The translations under genes and the position numbers were made by a program. The notes beneath the pieces were generated by a model, which was not told where the DNA came from, did not search any database, and worked only from the letters and a program-made list of their open reading frames with translations. From positions 1 to 45,493 of the forward strand of contig CAXTIG010000050.1 in assembly GCA_964244295.1 (NCBI GenBank): a stretch of DNA of 45,493 bases, read 5' to 3'. Positions 16,813 through 25,241 of this stretch are shown piece by piece. Source of the stretch: JAJAZB01 sp964244295. GTDB taxonomy: Bacteria > Bacteroidota > Bacteroidia > Cytophagales > Spirosomataceae. Positions within the stretch are counted from its first letter, which is position 1, and every line of letters begins with the position of its first letter.

Positions 16813-17757
16813 ATGTTTATCAACGCATTAAGTCATTACCTGCCCGAGACGGTGGTTCCCAATGCTCATTTTGAGAGTCTCACGGGCCTTTCAAATGACT
16901 GGATTGTCGAAAGGACGGGCATTCGCCAACGCCGCAAGGCATCGGTTCAGGAAAACACGAACACGATGGCCGTGGAAGCCGTCCGCCAGGGACTGGCTAC
17001 CTTGCCTTACGACGTGCAGGAAATCGACCTCATCGTCGGGGCCACCTACACGCCCTACGATACCATCGTGTCGCTGGCCCACGCCGTGCAACACGACCTC
17101 AATATTCCCGAAATTCCGGTCATCTCGGTTTCGACGGCCTGCTCTTCGTTGCTTAACGCCATCGAACTGGTGCAGGGCTATTTCTGCATGGGCAAAGCCC
17201 AACGGGCGCTCGTGGTGGTGTCGGACCACAACACGGCCTACGCCGACGAGAACGATAAAATGGCCGGGCACCTCTGGGGCGACGGCGCAGCGGCGCTTTT
17301 TATCTCAAAAGAACGACTCGGCGACAGCGACCTCTTCATTCGCGACATCCTCACGGGCGGCGCCGCCACGGTAGGCAAGGCCACCGAAAGCGTCACCATG
17401 CGCCCCCTTGATGGCGGCATGAGCATGCCCTACGGCCGTGATGTATTTCAAAACGCCGTGACCTACATGCCCAAAGCCACGCTAAAATTGCTCCAGCGCA
17501 ACGGAATCAGGCTCGATCAGGTGGATTGGGTGTTGCCCCACCAAGCCAATTTCCGGATCAGTAAAAAAGTAATGGAAGAACTGGGATTACCGATGGAAAA
17601 ACTGCTTTCCAACATTCAGTACCTCGGCAACACTGGCTGCGCAGGCTGCGCCATTGCCCTCGACGAAAATAAATTCCGCTACCAGAAAGGCGACCTCATC
17701 GCCATGACCACCTTCGGCGGCGGGTATTCGTACGGAGCGATGCTGGTGGAGGTGTAG
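16813..17757 (+). CDS. Beta-ketoacyl-ACP synthase III family protein (FabH-like)
   Basis: The 314-residue thiolase-fold enzyme has the KAS III triad: Cys110 in STACSSLLN, His243 in LPHQANFRI and Asn273 in LGNTGCAGCA. KAS III joins an acyl-CoA to malonyl-ACP to begin fatty acid synthesis. Bacteroidota often carry several copies, and paralogues serve special lipid or polyketide-like products. WIVERTGIRQRR is the standard N-terminal signature. It stands alone between a glycosyltransferase with its own terminator and a converging dehydrogenase gene. The housekeeping or special role cannot be decided here, so no gene symbol is assigned. Confidence 0.9.
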   Translation: MFINALSHYLPETVVPNAHFESLTGLSNDWIVERTGIRQRRKASVQENTNTMAVEAVRQGLATLPYDVQEIDLIVGATYTPYDTIVSLAHAVQHDLNIPEIPVISVSTACSSLLNAIELVQGYFCMGKAQRALVVVSDHNTAYADENDKMAGHLWGDGAAALFISKERLGDSDLFIRDILTGGAATVGKATESVTMRPLDGGMSMPYGRDVFQNAVTYMPKATLKLLQRNGIRLDQVDWVLPHQANFRISKKVMEELGLPMEKLLSNIQYLGNTGCAGCAIALDENKFRYQKGDLIAMTTFGGGYSYGAMLVEV

Positions 17758-17783
17758 GTTTTTATCCCCGCGAGGTTATTTTT

Positions 17784-20700
17784 TCACACCAGCGCCTCGT
17801 ACAAAATCTCAATCGGGTGTTTAGCCGTGCGTCCGGTGCCGTCGTGAATCTGATGGCGGCAACTCGTGCCCGGCGCGGCGATAATGACTTCGGCGGCTTG
17901 CTGACGCACCGCCGGAAACAGCACCAGTTCCCCAATTTTCATCGAAACGTCGTAGTGTTCCACTTCGTAGCCGAAGCTACCCGCCATGCCGCAGCAGCCG
18001 CTCGGAATCAGTTGTACTTCGTAATTTTCGGGTAAACCCAGCGCTTTTTTTCCGGGAATCAAACTCGACACCGCCTTCTGCTGGCAGTGCCCGTGGAGTT
18101 TAATCAGGCGTTTTTCGGTCGTGAAAGCGGCCTTCGTGATGCGCTTCGCGTCGAGTTCGCGGGCAAAAAATTCTTCAAAAGTCAGCGCGTTGCCCGCCAG
18201 TTTCTTTGCGTCAGCGATGAGTCCGTTGCTGACCAAGTCGGGGTATTCGTCGCGGAAGGTCAGGATGGCCGAGGGTTCGATGCCCACCAGCGGCACCTTG
18301 TCAGTGATGATTTCCCGGAGCAGGCGCACGTTGGCATCGGCTTTTTGCTTCGCTTTTTTCAAAAGCCCCTTCGAGAGTTCTGCCCGGCCGGAGTCGAGGT
18401 TATCGGCGGGGATCATCACGTCGTAGCCCAGTTTTTCGAGTAAAAACACGGCTTTTTTACCGATTTCCACGTCGAGAAAATTGGTAAATTCATCGGCGAA
18501 TAGATACAGCGCCGGACGGCGCACGGCCACGTCGCGCACCACCTGCCGCTCCAGGGCCAGGGACGATTCTTTCCACCAGCGCGTAAACGTTTTTGAGGTC
18601 ATGAGCGGCATCGTGCGATCGGGATGGTAACCGATGATTCGGTTCGCCAACCGCCGCAGGGGTTTGTTCCCGAAAATAAAATTGTACGACCCCGGTACCA
18701 TCCGGGCCCAGCCAGCCAGCCGCGTGAAATTCCCCGTCACCCAACTTCGGAACGGTACGCCGTGTACGTCGTGGTACTGTTGCAGGAATTCCGCTTTAAG
18801 TTTGGCCATGTCCACGTTGCTGGGGCACTCGTTTTTGCAGCCTTTGCAACTCAGGCAGAGGTCCATCACCGCCTTCACTTCCTCACTATCGAAACGGTTG
18901 GGCTGCTCCGATCGGGTTAGCACCTCGCGCAAAATATTGGCCCGCGCCCGCGTGGTGTCTTTTTCATCGCGGGTGGCCATGAAACTTGGGCACATCGTGC
19001 CGCCGCTGATCTGGGTTTTGCGGCAATCGCCCGATCCGTTGCACTGCTCGGCGTGCTGAAGCACGGTTTGGTCGGGGTAGCGGAAATAGGTTTTGAAATC
19101 GGGCGTTTGCTGCCCCGGCGTGTAACGCAGGGATTCGTTCATCGGCGGCGTGTCCACGATTTTGCCGGGGTTGAAAATGCCGTTCGGGTCCCAGATGCGC
19201 TTTACGTCCTGCATCAGGCCGTACACTTTATCTCCTACCATCCAGGGGATAAATTCACCCCGCAGCCGCCCGTCGCCGTGTTCGCCGCTGAGCGAGCCGT
19301 CGTACTTTTTCACTAGCCGGGCAATTTCCTGGGCAATGATCCGGAACTGCCGGTTGCCTTCTGGCGTCTTGAGGTTGATGATAGGCCGCAGGTGCAGTTC
19401 CCCGCTGCCCGCGTGGGCGTAGTGTACGGCGTTGAGGCCATGCTTTGCCAGGATTTCGTTGAATTCGCGGATGTAGGCGGGCAAGTCTTCGATGTCCACC
19501 GCCGTGTCTTCGATCACGGCCACCGCTTTTTCATCGCCGGGCAGGTTGCTGAGTAAGCCTAGTCCCGCCTTGCGGAGCGTCCAGATTTTAGTGGTGTCTT
19601 CACCCGTCAGCAGCGGAAAATGGTAGCCGAGGTTAGCGGTTTTCAAATCGGCTTCGACCGCCGCCGCCGCCTGCTGCACGGCTTCGGGCGTATCGCGCCG
19701 GAACTCGATGACCAGGATCGCGCCAGGATCGCCTTCCACAAAAAAACGGTTCTTCCGCTGTTCGATGTTTTCCTTCGTGCATTCGAGAATGTAGTGGTCG
19801 ATCAACTCGCTGGCGCTGGGCCGGTGCCGCATCGCGATGATGTTGGCCCGCAGGGCTTCGTCGATCGTGTGGAAATGCACGCAGAGCAGCCCGGCCTCGC
19901 GGGGCGGGAGCGGGTCGAGGTGGAGTTTGATTTCAGTCAAAAAACAAAGCGTGCCCTCCGACCCGGCGATGAGTTTGCAAAAATTAAACGGTGCCCCGCC
20001 GGGCGTGAAGGGTTCAGAGTCAATCAATTCGTCCAACGCATACCCCGTATTCCGCCGCTCGATTGACTTTTTCGGAAACTGCCGTCGGATTTCGGCCTGG
20101 ATGTCGGGGGGGGAAAGTAAGTCAATTGTCTTTCGATAAAGCTGTTGTTCGGGTTCTTCGCCCGTTTCACCCCCAACCTCCTGAAGGGGGCTTTTTTCAA
20201 TGCTAAAAATTTCAGGCAGGTAGGCCCCCTTCAGGAGGTTGGGGGTAAACCCCGCTTCGCTCCCATCCGCCAAGAGCGCCTTCACTTCCAGCACGTGTTC
20301 ACGGGTAGACCCGTACACCACCGAGTTGGAGCCGCAGGAATTATTCCCTACCATCCCGCCGATCATGGCGCGGTTGGCGGTGCTGGTTTCGGGGCCGAAG
20401 AGGAGGCCGTGGGGTTTCAGAAACAGGTTGAGTTCGTCGCGCACCACGCCCGGCTGCACCCGCACCCAGCGCTCTTCGGCGTTGAATTCGAGGATGGCGG
20501 TGAAGTACTTCGAAACATCCACCACGATACCGCTGCCTACCACCTGCCCGGCCAGTGAGGTACCCGCCGTGCGCGGAATCAACGAGGTTTGGTGCTGGTT
20601 GGCGAAACGGATTAATTTTTTCAAATCGCCTACCGAACGCGGCACGGCCACGGCCTGGGGCATTTCTCGGTAGGCCGAGGCATCGGTAGCGTAGAGCGTG

Positions 20701-20906
20701 CAGGTGGTAGAGTCGCGGTAAAACTCGCCGTCGAGCGCGGCGGCGAGGGTTTCAAAATCGGCGTCGGTGGGAATGGGTCGCAGGAGGGAATCAGCAGTCG
20801 GATCCAAAGCGGGCGTGGTTGCGGTGGTCAGGCAAAGGTACAGCCCCGCGCGGCGTCCGCCCCAACCCTCGAAGGAGGATTTTCGTTGCTGAAAAATTTT
20901 TAACAA
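17784..20906 (-). CDS. FAD- and Fe-S-binding dehydrogenase, YdiJ-like
   Basis: Up to 1040 residues. The order is a PCMH-type FAD domain (PRTAGTSLAGQVVGSGIVVD and MVGNNSCGSNSVVYGSTREH), an FAD-oxidase C-terminal domain (GELHLRPIINLKTPEG, SGEHGDGRLRG), an Fe-S region with CNGSGDC and the ferredoxin motif CLSCKGCKNECP, and a CCG-type domain (HGHCQQKAV, IPSGCCGMAGSFGYE). This layout matches YdiJ-like D-2-hydroxyacid dehydrogenases that pass electrons to the respiratory chain; D-2-hydroxyglutarate or D-lactate are candidate substrates. Two repeats distort it. The ATG at 20906 lies inside a palindrome, so the natural start may be further in. A 78-base palindrome (26 codons) is inserted in frame after ALLADGSEAG. 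It converges on the KAS III gene. Confidence 0.88.
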   Translation of the reverse strand: MLKIFQQRKSSFEGWGGRRAGLYLCLTTATTPALDPTADSLLRPIPTDADFETLAAALDGEFYRDSTTCTLYATDASAYREMPQAVAVPRSVGDLKKLIRFANQHQTSLIPRTAGTSLAGQVVGSGIVVDVSKYFTAILEFNAEERWVRVQPGVVRDELNLFLKPHGLLFGPETSTANRAMIGGMVGNNSCGSNSVVYGSTREHVLEVKALLADGSEAGFTPNLLKGAYLPEIFSIEKSPLQEVGGETGEEPEQQLYRKTIDLLSPPDIQAEIRRQFPKKSIERRNTGYALDELIDSEPFTPGGAPFNFCKLIAGSEGTLCFLTEIKLHLDPLPPREAGLLCVHFHTIDEALRANIIAMRHRPSASELIDHYILECTKENIEQRKNRFFVEGDPGAILVIEFRRDTPEAVQQAAAAVEADLKTANLGYHFPLLTGEDTTKIWTLRKAGLGLLSNLPGDEKAVAVIEDTAVDIEDLPAYIREFNEILAKHGLNAVHYAHAGSGELHLRPIINLKTPEGNRQFRIIAQEIARLVKKYDGSLSGEHGDGRLRGEFIPWMVGDKVYGLMQDVKRIWDPNGIFNPGKIVDTPPMNESLRYTPGQQTPDFKTYFRYPDQTVLQHAEQCNGSGDCRKTQISGGTMCPSFMATRDEKDTTRARANILREVLTRSEQPNRFDSEEVKAVMDLCLSCKGCKNECPSNVDMAKLKAEFLQQYHDVHGVPFRSWVTGNFTRLAGWARMVPGSYNFIFGNKPLRRLANRIIGYHPDRTMPLMTSKTFTRWWKESSLALERQVVRDVAVRRPALYLFADEFTNFLDVEIGKKAVFLLEKLGYDVMIPADNLDSGRAELSKGLLKKAKQKADANVRLLREIITDKVPLVGIEPSAILTFRDEYPDLVSNGLIADAKKLAGNALTFEEFFARELDAKRITKAAFTTEKRLIKLHGHCQQKAVSSLIPGKKALGLPENYEVQLIPSGCCGMAGSFGYEVEHYDVSMKIGELVLFPAVRQQAAEVIIAAPGTSCRHQIHDGTGRTAKHPIEILYEALV
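20169..20246. repeat. In-frame palindrome inside the FAD/Fe-S dehydrogenase gene
   Basis: Perfect 23-nt arms (20169-20191 and 20224-20246) with the sequence ACCCCCAACCTCCTGAAGGG enclose a 32-nt loop. The 78-base unit is a multiple of three and adds the peptide FTPNLLKGAYLPEIFSIEKS plus a few residues between conserved parts of the FAD domain. Confidence 0.85.
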
Positions 20907-20926
20907 CCGCTCCCTTCGGGGGTTGG
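20862..20926. repeat. C-rich palindrome at the 5' end of the dehydrogenase gene
   Basis: Arms CCAACCCTCGAAGGAGG (20862-20878) and CTCCCTTCGGGGGTTGG (about 20910-20926) pair with two mismatches. The ATG at 20906 is in the loop. It lies just after the DeoR-type stop (20931). Confidence 0.7.
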
Positions 20927-20930
20927 AGGT

Positions 20931-21680
20931 TTACCAAATCTCCAGTCCGTTCAGCCGGTAATCGGTCAGTTGGGCGCTGGCGGGGTCGAGGCTGGTGATG
21001 AGCAGGTTGATGTCGGTCAGCCCGCAAATGCGATGGGAGGCGGGCGCGTTCAGTTTTTCCGTGGTCAGGCACACGGCCACCTGCCGGGCGGTTTGCATCA
21101 TGCGCCGTTTGAGCAGGGATTCTTCGTGGTTGCGGAGCGAAAATCCTTCCTTCGGGTCGGAGCCGACCACGCCCATCAGGTACCAGTCTACTTTTAGGTG
21201 TCCAAGCTGCTCGTTTACGGCCTGACCCATCGTGATTTGGTAGCGCTTGTAAAAACTTCCACCCAACATCATTACCTCGATGTGCGGGTGTTCAGCCAAC
21301 ATGAGTGCCAGGGGAAGGTTGTTGGTGACCACGGTAAGTTCGAGGTCTTTCGGAAACTGCTCGGCAACGTACACCGGCGTGGTGCCGCCATCCATCAGAA
21401 TGGTCTGCCCTGGTTGGAGGAGACCGGTCACTTTGCGGGCCAGGGTAACAAATTCCGGGTTGGGAATGCCCATGCGCTGGCGCACAGTCATGGGCAGGTA
21501 CGAATTGATGATGGCTCCGCCGTGTACTTTCCGCAGCAAACCCCGCTCTTCAAGTTCGATCACATCGCGCCGGATGCTGTCGTACGACACGTCGAGTTCT
21601 TTGCTTAGCGCCACCAGCGTGACTTTCCGGTCGGCATCGAGTTTGCCGAGAATCCATTGCTGGCGTTCTTCCTTGGTCAT
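20931..21680 (-). CDS. DeoR/GlpR-family transcriptional regulator
   Basis: The 249-residue repressor has an N-terminal winged-helix domain (MTKEERQQWILGKLDADRKV, then VSYDSIRRDVIELEERGLLRK, the DeoR recognition signature) and a C-terminal sugar-phosphate sensor domain with MDGGTTPVYVAEQF, TVVTNNLPLA and MLGGSFYKRY. Effectors of the family are usually phosphorylated sugars. The frame is open upstream to 21737, but the ATG at 21680 gives the standard start. It is divergent from susC across an AT-rich gap with phased TTGCAA hexamers near both promoters, so it probably controls itself and the SusCD/CRTAC1 locus. The NagB-like gene at the other end of the locus would fit an amino-sugar phosphate signal (inference). 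Confidence 0.9.
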   Translation of the reverse strand: MTKEERQQWILGKLDADRKVTLVALSKELDVSYDSIRRDVIELEERGLLRKVHGGAIINSYLPMTVRQRMGIPNPEFVTLARKVTGLLQPGQTILMDGGTTPVYVAEQFPKDLELTVVTNNLPLALMLAEHPHIEVMMLGGSFYKRYQITMGQAVNEQLGHLKVDWYLMGVVGSDPKEGFSLRNHEESLLKRRMMQTARQVAVCLTTEKLNAPASHRICGLTDINLLITSLDPASAQLTDYRLNGLEIW

Positions 21681-21756
21681 GGGTTGAGGGGGAGGGGCAT
21701 AGCGGCTGTTCGTTTGCAAATAAATGGAAAAAACCACTACATTCTACTCTCTGTTT

Positions 21757-21783
21757 TTGCAAACTCTTGCAATCTTTTTGCAA
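21757..21783. promoter_or_regulatory. Phased TTGCAA operator candidate near the deoR-type promoter
   Basis: TTGCAA occurs at 21757-21762, 21767-21772 and 21778-21783, about one helical turn apart. The first two make TTGCAAACTCTTGCAA, whose reverse complement recurs at 22055-22070. DeoR-family proteins often bind such direct repeats (family knowledge); binding here is inferred. The gap 21784-22054 is AT-rich and shows nothing else that I can support. Confidence 0.55.
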
Positions 21784-22054
21784 TCTATAGAATGATTGTT
21801 GCATTTTTGAAAGATTCTTTAGGGAACTCCATAAAATCATTTTTTTACATATTCTATTATTAATCAATTATTTATCAGTTATACGTTCTTTAGTTTTTCC
21901 AAGAATTGGCCTATAAGTTTTTTTAACTTGCCTTCTACCGAATTGCATTAAAAATATTTATTCTTGTAATTTGCTCAATGGATTGTTAACAGGGTATCAT
22001 TCTGACTGCTTACGATACCACAGTTTGGTCTGAGGCTCGGTAAAACCAATTGGT

Positions 22055-22070
22055 TTGCAAGAGTTTGCAA
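22055..22070. promoter_or_regulatory. TTGCAAGAGTTTGCAA operator candidate upstream of susC
   Basis: Two TTGCAA hexamers 10 bp apart. The 16-mer is the exact reverse complement of 21757-21772. It lies 78-93 bases before the susC ATG at 22148, where a promoter or leader would be. Confidence 0.55.
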
Positions 22071-22147
22071 GTAACTGGTCGGCTTAGGGTTTCCAAAAAT
22101 GCCCTCACAATCAACACCTAAATTTCTTTATTCACTCAATTCAACCT

Positions 22148-25144
22148 ATGATGCAACAGTCGTACAGATTTCTTCGCAACGTGGCGGCGAGCCTGTGTTT
22201 GCTGGCCACGGCCCTCTTAGCGAGCTTAGGCGCTCACGCGCAAGACCGCCAGGTGAGCGGAAAAGTAATCGATGCCGGCGACGGCAGCGCCGTTCCGGGG
22301 GTCAACGTGTCGGTGAAAGGCACCACCAGGGGAGTTACCACCAGTGCCGATGGAGCCTACCAGATTACGGCGTCGTCAGCCTCGACTCTCGTGTTCAGTT
22401 TTATCGGATACGCCACGCAGGAAATCCTGCTGGGAAACCAAAGCACCCTCAACGTGAGTCTGGCCACCGACGCGAGAGCGCTTCAGGAAGTGGTTGTGGT
22501 GGGCTACGGTACCCAGCGCTCGAAAGACGTAACCGGTGGGGTGGTTTCGATCACGCCGAAAGATTTTAACAAAGGCGTGATCGTGTCGCCGGAACAATTG
22601 CTCCAGGGCCGCGCCGCCGGGGTGCAAATCACCCCCGCCAGCGGTGAGCCGGGGGCAGGCATCAACGTCCGGATCCGGGGCGCTTTCTCGCTGCGCGGCA
22701 GCAGCAATCCGCTCTACGTGATCGACGGAGTACCCCTCGACGGCGGCGATGTGAGTTCGGGTGGCACGGACTTCGGTTCGGGTTCGTCGTCGGCCCGCAA
22801 TCCGCTCAACTTCCTCAACCCCAACGACATCGAGAACGTTAGCGTGTTGAAGGACGCCTCGGCGGCAGCCATTTACGGCGCACGTGGGGCCAACGGGGTC
22901 GTGCTGATTACCACCCGTAAGGGCAAAGCCGGTCAGCAAAGCTTCAACTTCTCCGGCAACACCGGCGTTTCGACCGTGCTACGGAAATATGACCTGCTCA
23001 ACCGCGACGAGTTTCTGCAAGGAGTAAAGGACGCTGGTGGGGATGCCACCGTCGTCGACCTGAAGGGCAACACCGATTGGCAAAAAGAGATTCTGCGCAC
23101 CGGTGTTTCGCAAAACTATAGCATGAACTTCGGTGGTGGCAACGACAACACCCGCTACTACTTCTCGCTGGGCTACACCAACCAGGGTGGCATCATTAAA
23201 AAAGCAAATCTGGAGCGCCTGACCGGCCGCGTAAACGCCAGCCACGAACTGTTTAACGACAAAGTGGTGCTCGACCTCAACGTGACCACCTCCAACGTGA
23301 AAGACGTGTACGTACAAAACGGCAACAACGCCGGGTACCAGGGCAACCTGATCGGGGCCGCCATCGGCACCAACCCGACCGCCCCGGTGTATAACGCCGA
23401 CGGCACGTTCTACCAGCCCGGCGGCGACTTCCGCAACGTGGTCGCGCTGCTCGATTTGATCGACGACAATTCCAACACCAACCGCACCCTGGCCAACGTC
23501 AGCGCCACCTGGCGGATTTTTGACGGATTGTCGTTGAAAGCCAACTTCGGAATCGACGGCGCGACATCGGTGCGCCGGACGAGCATCGACCCGCGCCTCA
23601 ACGCGTATCAGGGAATTTTCGGCGAAGGCCGGGCGCAGATCGACAACCGCTACCGCAACTCCCGTCTGATCGAATACACGGCCAACTACACCCGCAAAAT
23701 CGGCACGGGTAACCTCGACGCGGTGGTGGGTTTCTCGTACCAAAAATTCGAGAACCGGGGTAACTCCGTATCGGCCAAGTACTTCAATAACACCCAGGTG
23801 CCCATCATCGACAACATCGACGGGGCCGACAACCAGGGCAGCACCGGCAACAACAAAGCCTTCGGGGGTGCCTCCGACCGCAGCCAGAACGAGTTGCAGT
23901 CGTACTTCGGGCGGGTCAACTACAACTTCAACGACAAGTATCTGGTCACGGCTACGGTTCGCGTGGATGGTTCGTCGCGCTTCGGGGTCAACAACAAGTA
24001 CGGGGCCTTTCCGTCGCTGGCCGCTGCCTGGCGTCTTTCCAACGAAGCGTTCATCCCGAAAGACATCTTCACCGACCTGAAACTGCGCGCCAACTGGGGC
24101 CTCACGGGCAACCAGGAATTTCCAGGCGGGGTGTCGAAAATCATCTACTCGCTCAACAGCAACGGTTCGGTTACCCAGCAGAACAACGCCAACCCCGACA
24201 TCCGTTGGGAGCAAAGCCAGCAGTTTGGCATTGGGCTTGACTTCGCCGTACTCAGCGGCCGCCTGAGCGGTACGCTCGACTACTTCAACAAGTCGATCAA
24301 AGACCAGTTGCAGCAGGTGATTTACGCCCAACCGGCTCCGGTACGCTACAAGTGGCTCAACCTGCCCGGTTCGCTCAACACCTCCGGGCTGGAACTCTCG
24401 CTGGCCTACCAGGCCGTGCGGGGCGACAACTTCGGCTGGGAAATCCTCTACAACCTGACCTCCTACCTCCAACGCAACGTGGCCGAGGGCTTTGGTAGCA
24501 CCATCATCAACACGGGTGAAATCAACGGCCAGGGCCTTTCGGGTGCGTATGCGCAGCAAATTGTGAACGGACAGCCCGCGCCTTCGTTCTACCTGCCCAC
24601 CTTCACCGGCTACGACAGCGAGGGGCTGGGTACCTACGCCGATGGCGGAGCCGCCGTGTTCCAGGGTAGTCCGTTGCCGAAACTGACGATGGGTCTGACC
24701 AACAACTTCACCTTTGGTCGCCTCAACGCCAGCCTGTTTTTCAACGGAAACTTTGGTGGGGTGATTTACAACAATACGGCCAACGCTGTGTTTATCAAGG
24801 GCGTGTTGAAAAATGGCCGGAACGTGACGCGCGACGTACTGACCAACGGCGAAAATCCGTTGAACTCCGGCTCGGTTTCGACGCGATTCCTGGAGAAAGC
24901 CAACTTCGTACGCCTGGCCAACGCCTCGGTGGGGTACAATTTCAACCTGCCCTCCGGTGGTTTTGCCAAAACCCTGAACGTGTCGCTGACGGGCCAGAAC
25001 CTGCTGCTGTTCACCAACTACACTGGCATCGACCCCGAAGTAAACACGCCCAAGGCCATCGACGGGGTGCCGTCGTTCGGGATCGATTACACGACGTTCC
25101 CCACCGCACGCACCGTTACCATCGGGCTAAACGTTGGGTTCTGA
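22148..25144 (+). CDS. SusC/RagA-family TonB-linked outer membrane protein
   Basis: The 998-residue outer-membrane transporter starts with a signal peptide ending in SLGAHAQ. It then has a carboxypeptidase-D-like domain (VSGKVIDAGDGSAVPGVNV to SFIGYATQEI), a TonB-box-like stretch (LQEVVVVGYGTQ), a plug (RIRGAFSLRG and NPLYVIDGVPLDGG) and a 22-strand barrel ending in TVTIGLNVGF. It forms the import channel with its SusD partner directly downstream, powered by TonB. The ligand is unknown; the neighbouring DeoR-type regulator and NagB-like enzyme suggest a sugar-containing one. The upstream region carries a TTGCAA operator candidate. A hairpin lies between this gene and susD. Confidence 0.95.
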   Translation: MMQQSYRFLRNVAASLCLLATALLASLGAHAQDRQVSGKVIDAGDGSAVPGVNVSVKGTTRGVTTSADGAYQITASSASTLVFSFIGYATQEILLGNQSTLNVSLATDARALQEVVVVGYGTQRSKDVTGGVVSITPKDFNKGVIVSPEQLLQGRAAGVQITPASGEPGAGINVRIRGAFSLRGSSNPLYVIDGVPLDGGDVSSGGTDFGSGSSSARNPLNFLNPNDIENVSVLKDASAAAIYGARGANGVVLITTRKGKAGQQSFNFSGNTGVSTVLRKYDLLNRDEFLQGVKDAGGDATVVDLKGNTDWQKEILRTGVSQNYSMNFGGGNDNTRYYFSLGYTNQGGIIKKANLERLTGRVNASHELFNDKVVLDLNVTTSNVKDVYVQNGNNAGYQGNLIGAAIGTNPTAPVYNADGTFYQPGGDFRNVVALLDLIDDNSNTNRTLANVSATWRIFDGLSLKANFGIDGATSVRRTSIDPRLNAYQGIFGEGRAQIDNRYRNSRLIEYTANYTRKIGTGNLDAVVGFSYQKFENRGNSVSAKYFNNTQVPIIDNIDGADNQGSTGNNKAFGGASDRSQNELQSYFGRVNYNFNDKYLVTATVRVDGSSRFGVNNKYGAFPSLAAAWRLSNEAFIPKDIFTDLKLRANWGLTGNQEFPGGVSKIIYSLNSNGSVTQQNNANPDIRWEQSQQFGIGLDFAVLSGRLSGTLDYFNKSIKDQLQQVIYAQPAPVRYKWLNLPGSLNTSGLELSLAYQAVRGDNFGWEILYNLTSYLQRNVAEGFGSTIINTGEINGQGLSGAYAQQIVNGQPAPSFYLPTFTGYDSEGLGTYADGGAAVFQGSPLPKLTMGLTNNFTFGRLNASLFFNGNFGGVIYNNTANAVFIKGVLKNGRNVTRDVLTNGENPLNSGSVSTRFLEKANFVRLANASVGYNFNLPSGGFAKTLNVSLTGQNLLLFTNYTGIDPEVNTPKAIDGVPSFGIDYTTFPTARTVTIGLNVGF

Positions 25145-25155
25145 TTAGTCCGAAA

Positions 25156-25185
25156 GGTTGCGTGGGGGTTCTTTCCCACGCAACC
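25156..25185 (+). terminator. Intercistronic hairpin between susC and susD
   Basis: GGTTGCGTGGG (25156-25166) and CCCACGCAACC (25175-25185) form an 11-bp stem with an 8-nt loop and no T tract. It may protect or attenuate the operon mRNA rather than end it. Confidence 0.6.
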
Positions 25186-25241
25186 AATCCGTTACCGTAC
25201 TCCGTACTCTTACCATTCAATTGTTCAAAAAAAACACGAAC

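Noticed and set aside
22979..24559. 526-codon minus-strand frame inside susC, and similar long frames inside secA and the CRTAC1-type genes
   Set aside because: Antisense shadows of long, high-GC genes; no domains, and the sense frames are certain.
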